Source: Clostridiaceae bacterium Marseille-Q4149 (GTDB lineage Bacteria; Bacillota; Clostridia; Oscillospirales; Oscillospiraceae). From it: a DNA stretch of 64,000 nt. The notes beneath the pieces were generated by a model that saw nothing but the letters and a program-made list of their open reading frames with translations, had not been told where the DNA came from and did no database searches. Shown here piece by piece: positions 40,845 to 52,462 of the stretch. The translations under genes and the position numbers were made by a program. Each line of letters starts with the position of its first letter. The stretch's first letter is position 1. The stretch spans positions 2,418,001 through 2,482,000 of the forward strand of contig CP073691.1 in the NCBI GenBank assembly GCA_018228685.1, written 5' to 3'.

Positions 40845-40853
40845 CCACACTTG

Positions 40854-40949
40854 CAGACTGAGAAGTGTTTTTTTCGACGTACACGCCGCCGCAAAAAACG
40901 GATTAAACTTGCTTTGCCGCCTGCGGGCGGCAAACTCTGCGAGGCTTTT
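40854..40949 (+). repeat. Intergenic repeat element, copy 1
   Basis: About 96 bp that recur in inverted orientation at 48177-48298 with a few mismatches and a 26-bp indel. It contains a TTTGCCGCC/GGCGGCAAA hairpin. No coding capacity. Confidence 0.75.
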
Positions 40950-41053
40950 GGGACGGCCTCATGTAATATATCCCCGCCCGGGAGGCTTCCCGCCTCCCGG
41001 GCACCCCGAACCATACAAACCGCCCCGGAATATTGAAGGAGGAAATATCGCTC

Positions 41054-42265
41054 ATGGAAAAAATCAAGATGGTCACCCCCCTGGTGGAGATGGACGGCGA
41101 CGAAATGACCCGCATCCTGTGGCAGATGATCAAGGACCAGCTGATCCTGCCCTTTGTGGACCTGAAAACCGAGTATTATGACCTGGGCCTGCTGCACCGC
41201 AACGAGACCCAGGATCAGGTCACCGTGGACGCCGCCAACGCCACCCGCCGCCTGGGTGTGGCCGTGAAGTGCGCCACCATCACCCCCAACAAGCAGCGCA
41301 TGGAGGAATATCCCCAGCTGACCCAGATGTGGAAAAGCCCCAACGGCACCATCCGCTCCATTCTGGACGGCACCGTGTTCCGTGCCCCCATCCTCATCGA
41401 CAGCATCCACCCGGTGGTGAAGAACTGGAAAAAGCCCATCACCATCGCCCGTCACGCCTACGGCGACGTGTATAAGAGCGTGGATCTGTACACCACCGAG
41501 CCCGGCGAGTGCACCATGACCTTCCGGGGCGAGAGCGGCGAGGAAAAGACCCTGCTGGTGCAGAAGGTGGACGGTCCCGCCGTGTGGCAGGGCGCCCACA
41601 ACAAGGAAAAGAGCATCCGCTCCTTCGCCCGGGCCTGCTTCCAGTACGCCATCGACACCAAGCAGGACCTGTGGTTCTCCACCAAGGACACCATCGCCAA
41701 GGTCTATGACGGCGAGTTCAAGAAGGTGTTCGAGGAGGAGTTTGAAAGCTACAAAGCTAAGTTCGACGAACTGGGCATCACCTATTTCTATACCCTCATC
41801 GACGACGCCGTGGCCCGGGTCATCCGCAGCCAGGGCGGGTTCATCTGGGCCTGCAAGAACTATGACGGCGACGTCATGAGCGACATGGTGTCCACCGCCT
41901 TCGGAAGCCTGGCCATGATGACCTCCGTGCTGGTGTCCCCCGACGGCACCACCGAGTATGAGGCCGCCCACGGCACCGTCACCAAGCACTACTACAAGCA
42001 CCTGAAGGGCGAGCAGACCTCCACCAACCCCATGGCCACCATCTTCGCCTGGTCCGGCGCTCTGCGCAAGCGGGGCCAGCTGGACGGCCTGACCGACCTG
42101 TCCGCCTTTGCCGACAAGCTGGAGGCCGCCTGCTTCGAGACCCTGGGCGACGGCATCATGACCAAGGACCTGGTGGGCCTGGTGGACGAGGGCACCCCCG
42201 TCACCGCCGTCAACAGCAGCGAATTCATCGGCGCGATCCACGACCGTCTGGCCGCGAAGCTGTAA
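41054..42265 (+). CDS. icd: NADP-dependent isocitrate dehydrogenase
   Basis: 403 aa, the dimeric type found in many anaerobes and eukaryotes. It oxidises isocitrate to 2-oxoglutarate and CO2, giving NADPH. Landmarks: VEMDGDEMTRI at the N-terminus, SPNGTIR (substrate Ser), the RHAYGDVYK loop, the metal-binding Asp region around IDDAVARVI and YDGDVMSD, and GTVTKHYY near the cofactor. AAGGAGG lies 11 bases before ATG 41054. Next to aconitase, it gives the oxidative route from citrate to glutamate precursors. Confidence 0.94.
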   Translation: MEKIKMVTPLVEMDGDEMTRILWQMIKDQLILPFVDLKTEYYDLGLLHRNETQDQVTVDAANATRRLGVAVKCATITPNKQRMEEYPQLTQMWKSPNGTIRSILDGTVFRAPILIDSIHPVVKNWKKPITIARHAYGDVYKSVDLYTTEPGECTMTFRGESGEEKTLLVQKVDGPAVWQGAHNKEKSIRSFARACFQYAIDTKQDLWFSTKDTIAKVYDGEFKKVFEEEFESYKAKFDELGITYFYTLIDDAVARVIRSQGGFIWACKNYDGDVMSDMVSTAFGSLAMMTSVLVSPDGTTEYEAAHGTVTKHYYKHLKGEQTSTNPMATIFAWSGALRKRGQLDGLTDLSAFADKLEAACFETLGDGIMTKDLVGLVDEGTPVTAVNSSEFIGAIHDRLAAKL

Positions 42266-42282
42266 AAAAGGGAGGCAGAGAA

Positions 42283-42576
42283 ATGAACCTGCTCATCACC
42301 GCCACCGCCGGCACCATGGAGTCCAACGACATCATGGTCACCCTGGAGCCCGCCCAGTCCGGCGGCATCCAGATCAGCCTGACCAGCAACGTTCTTCAGC
42401 AGTTCGGCCGCCAGATCGAGGCCGTCATCCGGGACACCCTGACCCACTACGGCATTGAGAATGCCGAGGTCACCGCCGTGGACAAGGGCGCCCTGGACTG
42501 CACCGTCCGGGCCCGGGTCACCGCCGCCATTTTCCGGTCCGCCCAGTCCGACGCCTATGAATGGGAGGTCAAATAA
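42283..42576 (+). CDS. citD: Citrate lyase acyl carrier protein (gamma subunit)
   Basis: 97 aa. It carries the phosphoribosyl-dephospho-CoA arm; the modified Ser is Ser14 in GTMESNDIMV, and the rest (LEPAQSGGIQISLTS, ALDCTVRARV) is family-typical. It is the first lyase gene, 17 bp after icd and 1 bp before citE. The arm is supplied by the CitXG protein at the end of the same operon. Confidence 0.95.
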   Translation: MNLLITATAGTMESNDIMVTLEPAQSGGIQISLTSNVLQQFGRQIEAVIRDTLTHYGIENAEVTAVDKGALDCTVRARVTAAIFRSAQSDAYEWEVK

Positions 42577-42577
42577 C

Positions 42578-43477
42578 ATGTATGTGAAAGACAGACTGCG
42601 CCGCAGTATGATGTTCGTGCCCGGCAACAACCCCGGCATGATCCGCGACGCCCATATCTACGGGGCCGACTCCATCATGTTCGACCTGGAGGACTCCGTG
42701 GCCTATACCGAGAAGGACTCCGCCCGTTTTCTGGTGTATAACGCCCTGAAGACCCTGCACTTCGGCTCCAAGGAGACCGTGGTCCGCATCAACGACCTGA
42801 GCAGCGGCCTGGGTATCAAGGACCTGGAGGCCGTGGTCCGGGCCGGGGTCCAGGTGGTGCGCCTGCCCAAAACCGACAGCGCCCAGGACGTTATCGACTG
42901 CGAGCGGGAGATCGAGCGCATCGAGCGGGAGTCCGGGATCCCCGTGGGCACCACCGGCATGATGGCCGCCATTGAGAGCGCCAACGGCGTTCTCCACGCC
43001 GCCGAGATCGCCCACGCCAGCGACCGCCTCATCGGCATCGCCCTGGGAGCCGAGGACTATGTCACCGACCTGAAAACCACCCGCTCCGACGGCATCGAGC
43101 TGCTGTTTGCCCGCTGCATGATCCTCAACGCCGCCCGCTCCGCCGGTATCGCCGCCCTGGATACGGTGTATTCCGACGTCAACAACGAGGAAGGCTTCAT
43201 CGCCGAGGCCACCCTCATCAAGAAGCTGGGCTTCGACGGCAAGTCCGTTATCAATCCCCGCCAGATCGAGCCTCTGCACCAGGTGTTCATGCCCAGCGAG
43301 AAGGACCTGAACAAGGCCCGGGCCATTATGGACGCCATCGCCGAGGCCAACGCCCGGGGCAGCGGCGTGGCCAGCCTCAAGGGCAAGATGATCGACAAGC
43401 CCGTGGTCACCCGGGCCAAGCGCCTGCTGGACCTGTACGAGGCCGGCAGCAAGATCGACGAAGTGGAGGAGATTTGA
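42578..43477 (+). CDS. citE: Citrate lyase beta subunit (citryl-ACP lyase)
   Basis: 299 aa TIM-barrel of the HpcH/CitE family. It splits citryl-ACP into oxaloacetate and acetyl-ACP. Visible: RSMMFVPGNNPGM, FDLEDSVAYTEKD (metal Asp/Glu), VRINDL, and the TGMMAAIESANGV block with the catalytic Glu. The ATG at 42578 touches the citD stop, and citF starts 1 bp after its own stop. Confidence 0.95.
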   Translation: MYVKDRLRRSMMFVPGNNPGMIRDAHIYGADSIMFDLEDSVAYTEKDSARFLVYNALKTLHFGSKETVVRINDLSSGLGIKDLEAVVRAGVQVVRLPKTDSAQDVIDCEREIERIERESGIPVGTTGMMAAIESANGVLHAAEIAHASDRLIGIALGAEDYVTDLKTTRSDGIELLFARCMILNAARSAGIAALDTVYSDVNNEEGFIAEATLIKKLGFDGKSVINPRQIEPLHQVFMPSEKDLNKARAIMDAIAEANARGSGVASLKGKMIDKPVVTRAKRLLDLYEAGSKIDEVEEI

Positions 43478-43478
43478 C

Positions 43479-45008
43479 ATGATCGAGCTTGAAAAGATCC
43501 CGCATATCCACGAGATCAGCAACCACGGGCCGTATCACGGCGCGCGGGAGAAGAACACCGCCACCTTCCAGGCCCGCTCCACCCGTCAGAACAAGCTGGT
43601 GCCCTCCCTGGAGGAGGCCATCCGCCGCACCGGCCTGAAGGACGGCATGACCATCAGCTTCCACCACCACTTCCGCAACGGCGACCACATCATCAACACC
43701 GTGGTGGATAAGCTGGCGGAAATGGGCTATAAAAACCTGACCCTGGCGGCCAGCTCCCTGGCCGCGGTCCACGCCCCCCTGATCCGCCACATCCAGAACG
43801 GCGTCATCACCCATATCGAGACCTCCGGTATGCGGGGCGAGCTGGCCGAGCAGGTGTCCCGGGGCCTCATCGACTGCCCGGTGGTGTTCCGGTCCCACGG
43901 CGGCCGGGCCAGCGCCATCCGCTCCGGCGACCTGCACATTGACGTGGCCTTCCTGGGTGCTCCCTCCTGCGACCCCTACGGCAACGCCAACGGCTACAGC
44001 CGGGACGACGAGGACGGCATCGCCTGCGGCTCCCTGGGCTATGCCCGCACCGACGCCACCTATGCCGACAACGTCATCGTCATTACCAACCACCTGGTGG
44101 CCTATCCCAACGCCCCCTGGGCCATCCCCGAGTTCGAGGTGGACTATGTGGTCATGACCGACGACATCGGCGACCCCAAGGGCATCATGTCCGGGGCCAC
44201 CCGCTATACCAAGGACCCCAAGGAGCTGCTGATCGCCAAAACCGCCGCCAACGTCATCGAGGCCGCCGGTTATCTGTACGACGGCTTCTCCATGCAGATG
44301 GGCTCCGGCGGCGCGTCCCTGGCCACCGCCCGGTTCCTGCGCCAGAAGATGATCGACCAGAACATCCACTGCCGCTTCGCCCTGGGCGGCATCACCGGCC
44401 AGATCGCCGCCATGCACGAGGAGGGCCTCATCGACCGCATCCTGGACGTGCAGAGCTTTGACCTGGACGCCGCCAAGAGCCTGAAGAACAACCACTTCCA
44501 CCATCAGATCGGCGCCAGCTACTACGCCAGCCACATGGTGGCCGCCGCCGTGGACCAGCTGGACTTCGTGATCCTCTCCGCCCTGGAGATCGACACCGAC
44601 TTCAACGTCAACGTCCTCACCGGCTCCGACGGCGTCATCCGCGGTGCCATCGGCGGCCATCCCGACACGGCGGAGGGTGCCAGCCTTTCTGTGGTGGTGG
44701 CTCCCCTGACCCGGGGCCGCATTCCCACCATCGTCAAGCGCGTCAACACCGTGGTCACCCCCGGCGACGTGGTGGACGTGGTGGTCACCGACCAGGGCAT
44801 TGCCGTGAATCCCCGGCGGCCCGACGTGAAGGAAAAGCTGGAAAAGGCCGGCCTGCACGTGTTCACCATCCAGCAGCTCCAGAAGCGGGCCGAGAAGCTC
44901 GTGGGCGTGCCCGATCCCATCCGCTATAAGGACCGCATCGTGGGCGTGGTCATGTACCGCGACAACACCATCATCGACGTGATTCGCCAGATCGACGAGG
45001 ATGCCTGA
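43479..45008 (+). CDS. citF: Citrate lyase alpha subunit (citrate:acetyl-ACP transferase)
   Basis: 509 aa CoA-transferase-like subunit that swaps acetyl for citryl on CitD. Landmarks: the FHHHFRNGDHI region, GSGGASLATARF and GGHPDTAEGA, with a normal family length of about 510. It overlaps citC by 8 bp. Confidence 0.95.
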   Translation: MIELEKIPHIHEISNHGPYHGAREKNTATFQARSTRQNKLVPSLEEAIRRTGLKDGMTISFHHHFRNGDHIINTVVDKLAEMGYKNLTLAASSLAAVHAPLIRHIQNGVITHIETSGMRGELAEQVSRGLIDCPVVFRSHGGRASAIRSGDLHIDVAFLGAPSCDPYGNANGYSRDDEDGIACGSLGYARTDATYADNVIVITNHLVAYPNAPWAIPEFEVDYVVMTDDIGDPKGIMSGATRYTKDPKELLIAKTAANVIEAAGYLYDGFSMQMGSGGASLATARFLRQKMIDQNIHCRFALGGITGQIAAMHEEGLIDRILDVQSFDLDAAKSLKNNHFHHQIGASYYASHMVAAAVDQLDFVILSALEIDTDFNVNVLTGSDGVIRGAIGGHPDTAEGASLSVVVAPLTRGRIPTIVKRVNTVVTPGDVVDVVVTDQGIAVNPRRPDVKEKLEKAGLHVFTIQQLQKRAEKLVGVPDPIRYKDRIVGVVMYRDNTIIDVIRQIDEDA

Positions 45009-45984
45009 TCTGCGTATTGTAACGGCGCTTCCGCTGTCCCTGCGCCCGGCGTATGAGGCCCTGCTGGCCTCCGCCGGGCTGCGGGACGAGGGAGACGCCG
45101 ACTGCACGGCCCTGCTGTCGTCCGACGGCGGGGCCCTGCTGGCCTGCGGGTCCGTCAGCGGCCGGGTCCTCAAGCAGATCGCCGTGGCCCCCTGGGCCGA
45201 GGGCGACGGGGCCTGCGCCCGGATCGTCACCGCCCTGCTGGAAGAGTCCGCCCGGCGGGGCGTGGCCCACCCGTTTCTGTATACCAAGCCGAAAAATGCC
45301 CGCCTGTTCCGCAGCCTGGGCTTCTTCCCGGTGGCGGAAACGGCGGACATACTGATGATGGAGCACCGCCGGGGCGGCGTGGAGCGGTACATCGCCTCCC
45401 TTCCGGCGTATGACGGCGAAAGCGGGGCCGTGGTGTGCCACGCCAACCCCTTCACCCGGGGCCACCGGCACCTGGTGGAATATGCTGCCGCCCGCTGTCC
45501 CCACCTGTATGTGTTCGTCCTCAGCGAGGAGACCGGGGATTTCCCGGCGGCGGACCGGCTGGAACTGGTGCGCCGGGGCACGGCGGACCTTCCCAACGTG
45601 GACGTGGTCCCCGGCGGGGACTATATCATCTCCCGGGCCACCTTCCCTGCGTATTTTTTACAGGGCGACCCGGAGCAGGCCCGCTGCGACCTGGAGCTGA
45701 CCCTGTTCGGAAAGCGCATCGCCCCGGCCCTGGGCATCACCCGGCGGTTCGTGGGCCAGGAGCCCTACTCCCCGGTGACGGCCCGGTATAACCAGCGGAT
45801 GCAGGCCCTGCTGCCCCAGTGGGGCATCCGCGTGGAGGAAATCCCCCGGCTGGAGGGCATCAGCGCCAGCCGGGTGCGTCAGCTGCTGCGCCAGGGCCGC
45901 CTGGCGGAGCTCCAACCCCTGGTGCCGGAGACGACCTATGCATACTGTCGAGATCACTTTGGAGCAGGTGCTCCTTGCCCGTGA
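45001..45984 (+). CDS. citC: Citrate lyase ligase (acetate:SH-citrate lyase ligase)
   Basis: 327 aa. It activates the lyase by acetylating the CitD arm with ATP and acetate. The N-terminal ~120 residues form a GNAT-like domain (ARIVTALLEESARRG, ARLFRSLGFFPV). Then a nucleotidyltransferase domain begins with ANPFTRGHRHLVE, where RGHRH is the HxGH-type motif, and ends with ISASRVRQLL, an ISxT/S-like motif. It lies last but one in the operon rather than first as in Klebsiella, and overlaps citXG by 47 bp. Confidence 0.92.
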   Translation: MPDLRIVTALPLSLRPAYEALLASAGLRDEGDADCTALLSSDGGALLACGSVSGRVLKQIAVAPWAEGDGACARIVTALLEESARRGVAHPFLYTKPKNARLFRSLGFFPVAETADILMMEHRRGGVERYIASLPAYDGESGAVVCHANPFTRGHRHLVEYAAARCPHLYVFVLSEETGDFPAADRLELVRRGTADLPNVDVVPGGDYIISRATFPAYFLQGDPEQARCDLELTLFGKRIAPALGITRRFVGQEPYSPVTARYNQRMQALLPQWGIRVEEIPRLEGISASRVRQLLRQGRLAELQPLVPETTYAYCRDHFGAGAPCP

Positions 45985-47173
45985 CCGCCGGGTCCTGCGC
46001 CAGCGGGCGCTGGCCGCCCGATACGGCGGGACCCTGCTGTCCTTTACCATGAATATCGCCGGTCCCGTGAAGGACGCCCCCCTGGTCCGCCTGGCCTTTC
46101 AGGCGGGCCTTGCGGCGCTGGACCGGGACCTGGGAAAGCCGGTGCACCGGGAGCTCATCCAGGCCCCCACCGGCCCCGAGGCTCTGCTGGTCTATGACCG
46201 CCCGGCCCCCTGGGTGAAGGAGCGCTGCCTTCTGCTGGAGGAGCGGGACCCTGTGGGCCGCCTGTATGACCTGGACGTGCTGTCCCCGGAGGGGGAGAAG
46301 CTGTCCCGGCCCCAGAGCCGCCGGTGCCTGATCTGCGGCGGACCGGTGACGGTGTGCTCCCGCAGCCGGGCCCACGGTCTGCCTGCCATCCGGGCAAGGA
46401 CCCGGGACATCCTGGCGGACTTTGCCGCCGGGCATCTGTCCGCTCTGGCCCGGCAGGCCCTGGAGGACGAGGTGGACCTGACCCCCAAGCCCGGCCTGGT
46501 GGACCGGCGCAACACCGGCGCCCATGACGACATGGACCGCCCCCTGTTTCACCGCAGCGCCGGGGCCTTGGCACCGTATTTCCGGCAGTTTGCCGCCCTG
46601 GGCATGGCCGGGGCCTCGCCCCGGGAGCTGCAAAGCCTGGGCCGTCAGGCGGAGCATGCCATGCTGGCCGCCACCGGCGGCGTCAACACCCACAAGGGGG
46701 CGCTGTACAGCTTCGCCCTGCTGCTGTCGGCCCTGGGCCAGTGCCTGGCGGAGGGCGGCGACCCCTTTGACACGGCGGCCGCCATAGCCGCGGCACTGCC
46801 TCCGGCGGAAAACACCCACGGCAGCGCCGTCCGGGCTCAGTGCGGCGGCGTCCGGCAGGAGGCCGTGTCCGGCTTCCCCACCGCCCGGCATATGCGGGGG
46901 CTTCTGGAGAGCGCCGGGCCGCTGTCGGCCCTGGTGTGGGCCATGTCCCGGCTGGACGACAGCACCCTGGTCTATCGGGGCGGCCCCCAGGGGCTGGCCT
47001 ATGTCCGCCGGAGGGCGGCGGAGCTGCTGCGACTACCGGAGGAGGCCCTGCCCCCGGCGCTGGAGGCCCTGGACGATGATCTGATGGCCCGGCGCCTGAG
47101 CCCCGGCGGCAGCGCCGATCTGCTGGCCCTGGCCCTGTTCCTCCGCGCCGCCGCCCCGGAGACCTGGCTGTAA
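45938..47173 (+). CDS. citXG: CitXG fusion: apo-citrate lyase holo-transferase and triphosphoribosyl-dephospho-CoA synthase
   Basis: 411 aa. Residues 1 to about 165 are CitX-like (TLLSFTMNIAGPVKDAPL, RPAPWVKERC, RRCLICG), the enzyme transferring the prosthetic group to CitD. Residues about 170-411 are CitG-like (EVDLTPKPGLVDRRNTGAHDDMD, ATGGVNTHKGALYS), which makes that group from dephospho-CoA and ATP. Fused CitXG is known in other bacteria. The 47-bp overlap with citC implies tight coupling. Confidence 0.92.
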   Translation: MHTVEITLEQVLLARDRRVLRQRALAARYGGTLLSFTMNIAGPVKDAPLVRLAFQAGLAALDRDLGKPVHRELIQAPTGPEALLVYDRPAPWVKERCLLLEERDPVGRLYDLDVLSPEGEKLSRPQSRRCLICGGPVTVCSRSRAHGLPAIRARTRDILADFAAGHLSALARQALEDEVDLTPKPGLVDRRNTGAHDDMDRPLFHRSAGALAPYFRQFAALGMAGASPRELQSLGRQAEHAMLAATGGVNTHKGALYSFALLLSALGQCLAEGGDPFDTAAAIAAALPPAENTHGSAVRAQCGGVRQEAVSGFPTARHMRGLLESAGPLSALVWAMSRLDDSTLVYRGGPQGLAYVRRRAAELLRLPEEALPPALEALDDDLMARRLSPGGSADLLALALFLRAAAPETWL

Positions 47174-47179
47174 AGCGCA

Positions 47180-47217
47180 AAAATCATCCCCGGAAAGCAT
47201 AGCTTTCCGGGGATGAT
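47180..47217. terminator. Terminator of the citrate lyase operon
   Basis: An AAAATCATCCCCGGAAAGC/GCTTTCCGGGGATGATTTT stem ending in a T-run, between convergent genes, so it can work in both directions. Confidence 0.9.
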
Positions 47218-47222
47218 TTTTT

Positions 47223-48083
47223 TCACACGGCAGCGGTCTCCTGAGACGGTTCCTTGGCGGGCTCCTCCTGGCAGAAGGGATACTCCAGCATCCGGGGCAG
47301 GCGCATATACCGCCGGAAGTCGTTGCAGAAGGCGGCGTACTCATACCCGGTGCAGATGCGCTCGTCCATCACCACGCCGATGGGCATCATCTTCTTGGTC
47401 AGGTCGCCGGATATGTAGTTGGGCACAGGCTTGCCCATGCACACGAACACGCTGGTGGTGCCGAATTCATAGCAGTGGTGGTGGATATAGCTGGTCTTGA
47501 TGGAGGCCAGGTTGGTGATGAACATGCTGGTGTGGAAGGGGGACAGATCGATGATCTTCCGGGGCAGCAGACCGTGCTTATCCAGGTGATAGGCCAGCCA
47601 CACCACAAATTTCGGCAGCCCCGGCACGGAAAACATGAACTTCGCAAATTTGTCGGTGCTGTTGGTCTGATGCTCCGCCTTGTTGGCGTCGATGGCGTCC
47701 TTGATCTTCTGGTTCACGGTGAACACCGTGTCGTTCTCGTCCAGATACACCTTCAGCGTGGTCTCGTTGACCACCCCGTCGGCCTGCTTTTTCAGGATCA
47801 CGAAGGACACGCAGAAGTGGTTGCGGCGATAAATGCGGCCGTTCATCACAAAATAATTGAGCTTTGGATTGCGCAGCACCGCCTTGTAATAGGCGGAGAT
47901 GATGACGCTCATATGGTTCAGCCGGACTCCGGCCCGGCGGTGGGTGCGGATAAAGTCCTTGATGACCTCCTCGTCGATGTTCTCGGTAACGGAGTTCCAT
48001 GCGTCGTAGCGCTTGGGCATGATATAGGGGATGGCCGCCACCAGCGGCGGCAGATCCTTTACGCGGGTTCCATCAGGGCGCAT
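47223..48083 (-). CDS. E2-like (2-oxoacid dehydrogenase acyltransferase/CAT fold) protein lacking the catalytic His
   Basis: 286 aa, matching only the acyltransferase core of E2 subunits, without lipoyl or E1-binding domains. The region FHTSMFITNLASIKTSYIHHHCYEFGTTSVFV and the IGVVMDERICTGYEYA block align with the E2 core. The diagnostic DHRxxDG is D240-E-R-I-C-T-G, so the catalytic His is Glu and the Asp is Thr. I infer either a changed reaction or a binding/structural role. GAGGAGG precedes ATG 48083. Confidence 0.75.
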   Translation of the reverse strand: MRPDGTRVKDLPPLVAAIPYIMPKRYDAWNSVTENIDEEVIKDFIRTHRRAGVRLNHMSVIISAYYKAVLRNPKLNYFVMNGRIYRRNHFCVSFVILKKQADGVVNETTLKVYLDENDTVFTVNQKIKDAIDANKAEHQTNSTDKFAKFMFSVPGLPKFVVWLAYHLDKHGLLPRKIIDLSPFHTSMFITNLASIKTSYIHHHCYEFGTTSVFVCMGKPVPNYISGDLTKKMMPIGVVMDERICTGYEYAAFCNDFRRYMRLPRMLEYPFCQEEPAKEPSQETAAV

Positions 48084-48115
48084 TGCGTTGCCCTCCTCTT
48101 TTGTCAGATAGAGCT

Positions 48116-48144
48116 ATTATACGGCATCTTTACGGGGATTGCAA
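48116..48144 (-). promoter_or_regulatory. Promoter of the E2-like gene
   Basis: Minus strand: TTGCAA (48144-48139), 17-bp spacer, TATAAT (48121-48116). Confidence 0.8.
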
Positions 48145-48176
48145 GTCAGAATGCCCGGTGTCCTGCCAGCTTTTGA

Positions 48177-48298
48177 AAAAGCCTCACAGAGTTTGCCGCC
48201 CGCAGGCGGCAAATCAAATGCAATCCGTTTTTTGCGGCGGCGCCCCCCAAGGGGACTTCCGTTGGGCGTGTACGTCGCAAAAAACACTTCTCAGTCTG
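48177..48298 (-). repeat. Intergenic repeat element, copy 2 (inverted)
   Basis: Inverted copy of 40854-40949, with an additional ~26-bp GC-rich hairpin segment in the middle (about 48238-48268). Together the two copies bracket icd, the citrate lyase genes and the E2-like gene. Confidence 0.75.
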
Positions 48299-48366
48299 CT
48301 TGCCCCAAAAGGGCTTTGCCCTTTCGGGGCAAGCAGAAGCGCCGCCCGGATGGGCGGCGCTTCTGC
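48298..48366. terminator. Two stacked hairpins after nifJ
   Basis: 48298-48334: 17-bp stem with one mismatch around TTT. 48333-48366: perfect 15-bp stem (GCAGAAGCGCCGCCC type) around GGAT, nearest to the nifJ stop. They probably terminate nifJ transcription, although the T-run is poor. No gene in 48145-48399. Confidence 0.65.
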
Positions 48367-48399
48367 TATTTATGACATGAGTAAGGTTCGTTGTATGGC

Positions 48400-52020
<3,621 letters not shown>

Positions 52021-52071
52021 AAATGAACCTCCTCATAAAAACATTTCGCGGATTTCTCAACGAAACACCAT

Positions 52072-52109
52072 ACATTGTGTATATTACCACAATGTCTTTT
52101 TTTTGTAAA
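52072..52109 (-). promoter_or_regulatory. nifJ promoter with Rex-like operator
   Basis: Minus strand: TTTACA (52109-52104), 17-bp spacer, TAATAT (52086-52081). ACATTGTG (52072-52079) and CACAATGT (52088-52095) form a perfect inverted repeat with an 8-nt centre, i.e. TTGTG-N8-CACAA, the known half-site arrangement of the NADH-sensing repressor Rex. It covers the -10 box, so binding would block transcription at low NADH/NAD+. Confidence 0.7.
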
Positions 52110-52200
52110 CGGAAAAATCAGCCTTTTTCACGGATTAAGGCTTTTTCTTCATCGTGCACAAAAATTCTCACGCCAACCGGGAAGTTTTTTTGGCAATGTA

Positions 52201-52229
52201 TTTCAAAACGGCGGGATATGTGCTAAAAT
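52201..52229 (+). promoter_or_regulatory. Promoter of comM
   Basis: TTTCAA (52201-52206), 17-bp spacer, TAAAAT (52224-52229). It implies a leader of about 230 nt. Confidence 0.6.
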
Positions 52230-52280
52230 ACAGATGAAACATATCAGAAAGCAACATGAGACTGTCAAAAAAAATTGGAA

Positions 52281-52422
52281 ATCTTCCGCCATCGGAAAGG
52301 AAGATCGTTACGAAAGAAACCCATCAGGGGTGTCTTTCGTTTGCAATCACAGGTTTTTCAGAACTTATTAGGTTCTGAAAAACCGCACGCAGCTTGTCAA
52401 AAAGCCATTTTTGACAAGCTGC
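52281..52422 (+). other. Leader with four consecutive hairpins before comM
   Basis: Stems: 52281-52287/52299-52305; 52311-52317/52333-52339 with extra ACCC/GGGT pairing; a perfect 13-bp stem 52352-52364/52372-52384; and a perfect 15-bp stem 52389-52403/52408-52422. The last resembles the terminator at 40760-40792 (shared AGCTTGTCAAAAA). No open reading frame with a good start. Confidence 0.6.
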
Positions 52423-52462
52423 GCAGAACACGCGTATTTTTTGTGAAAGGATGTGAGGGGGC

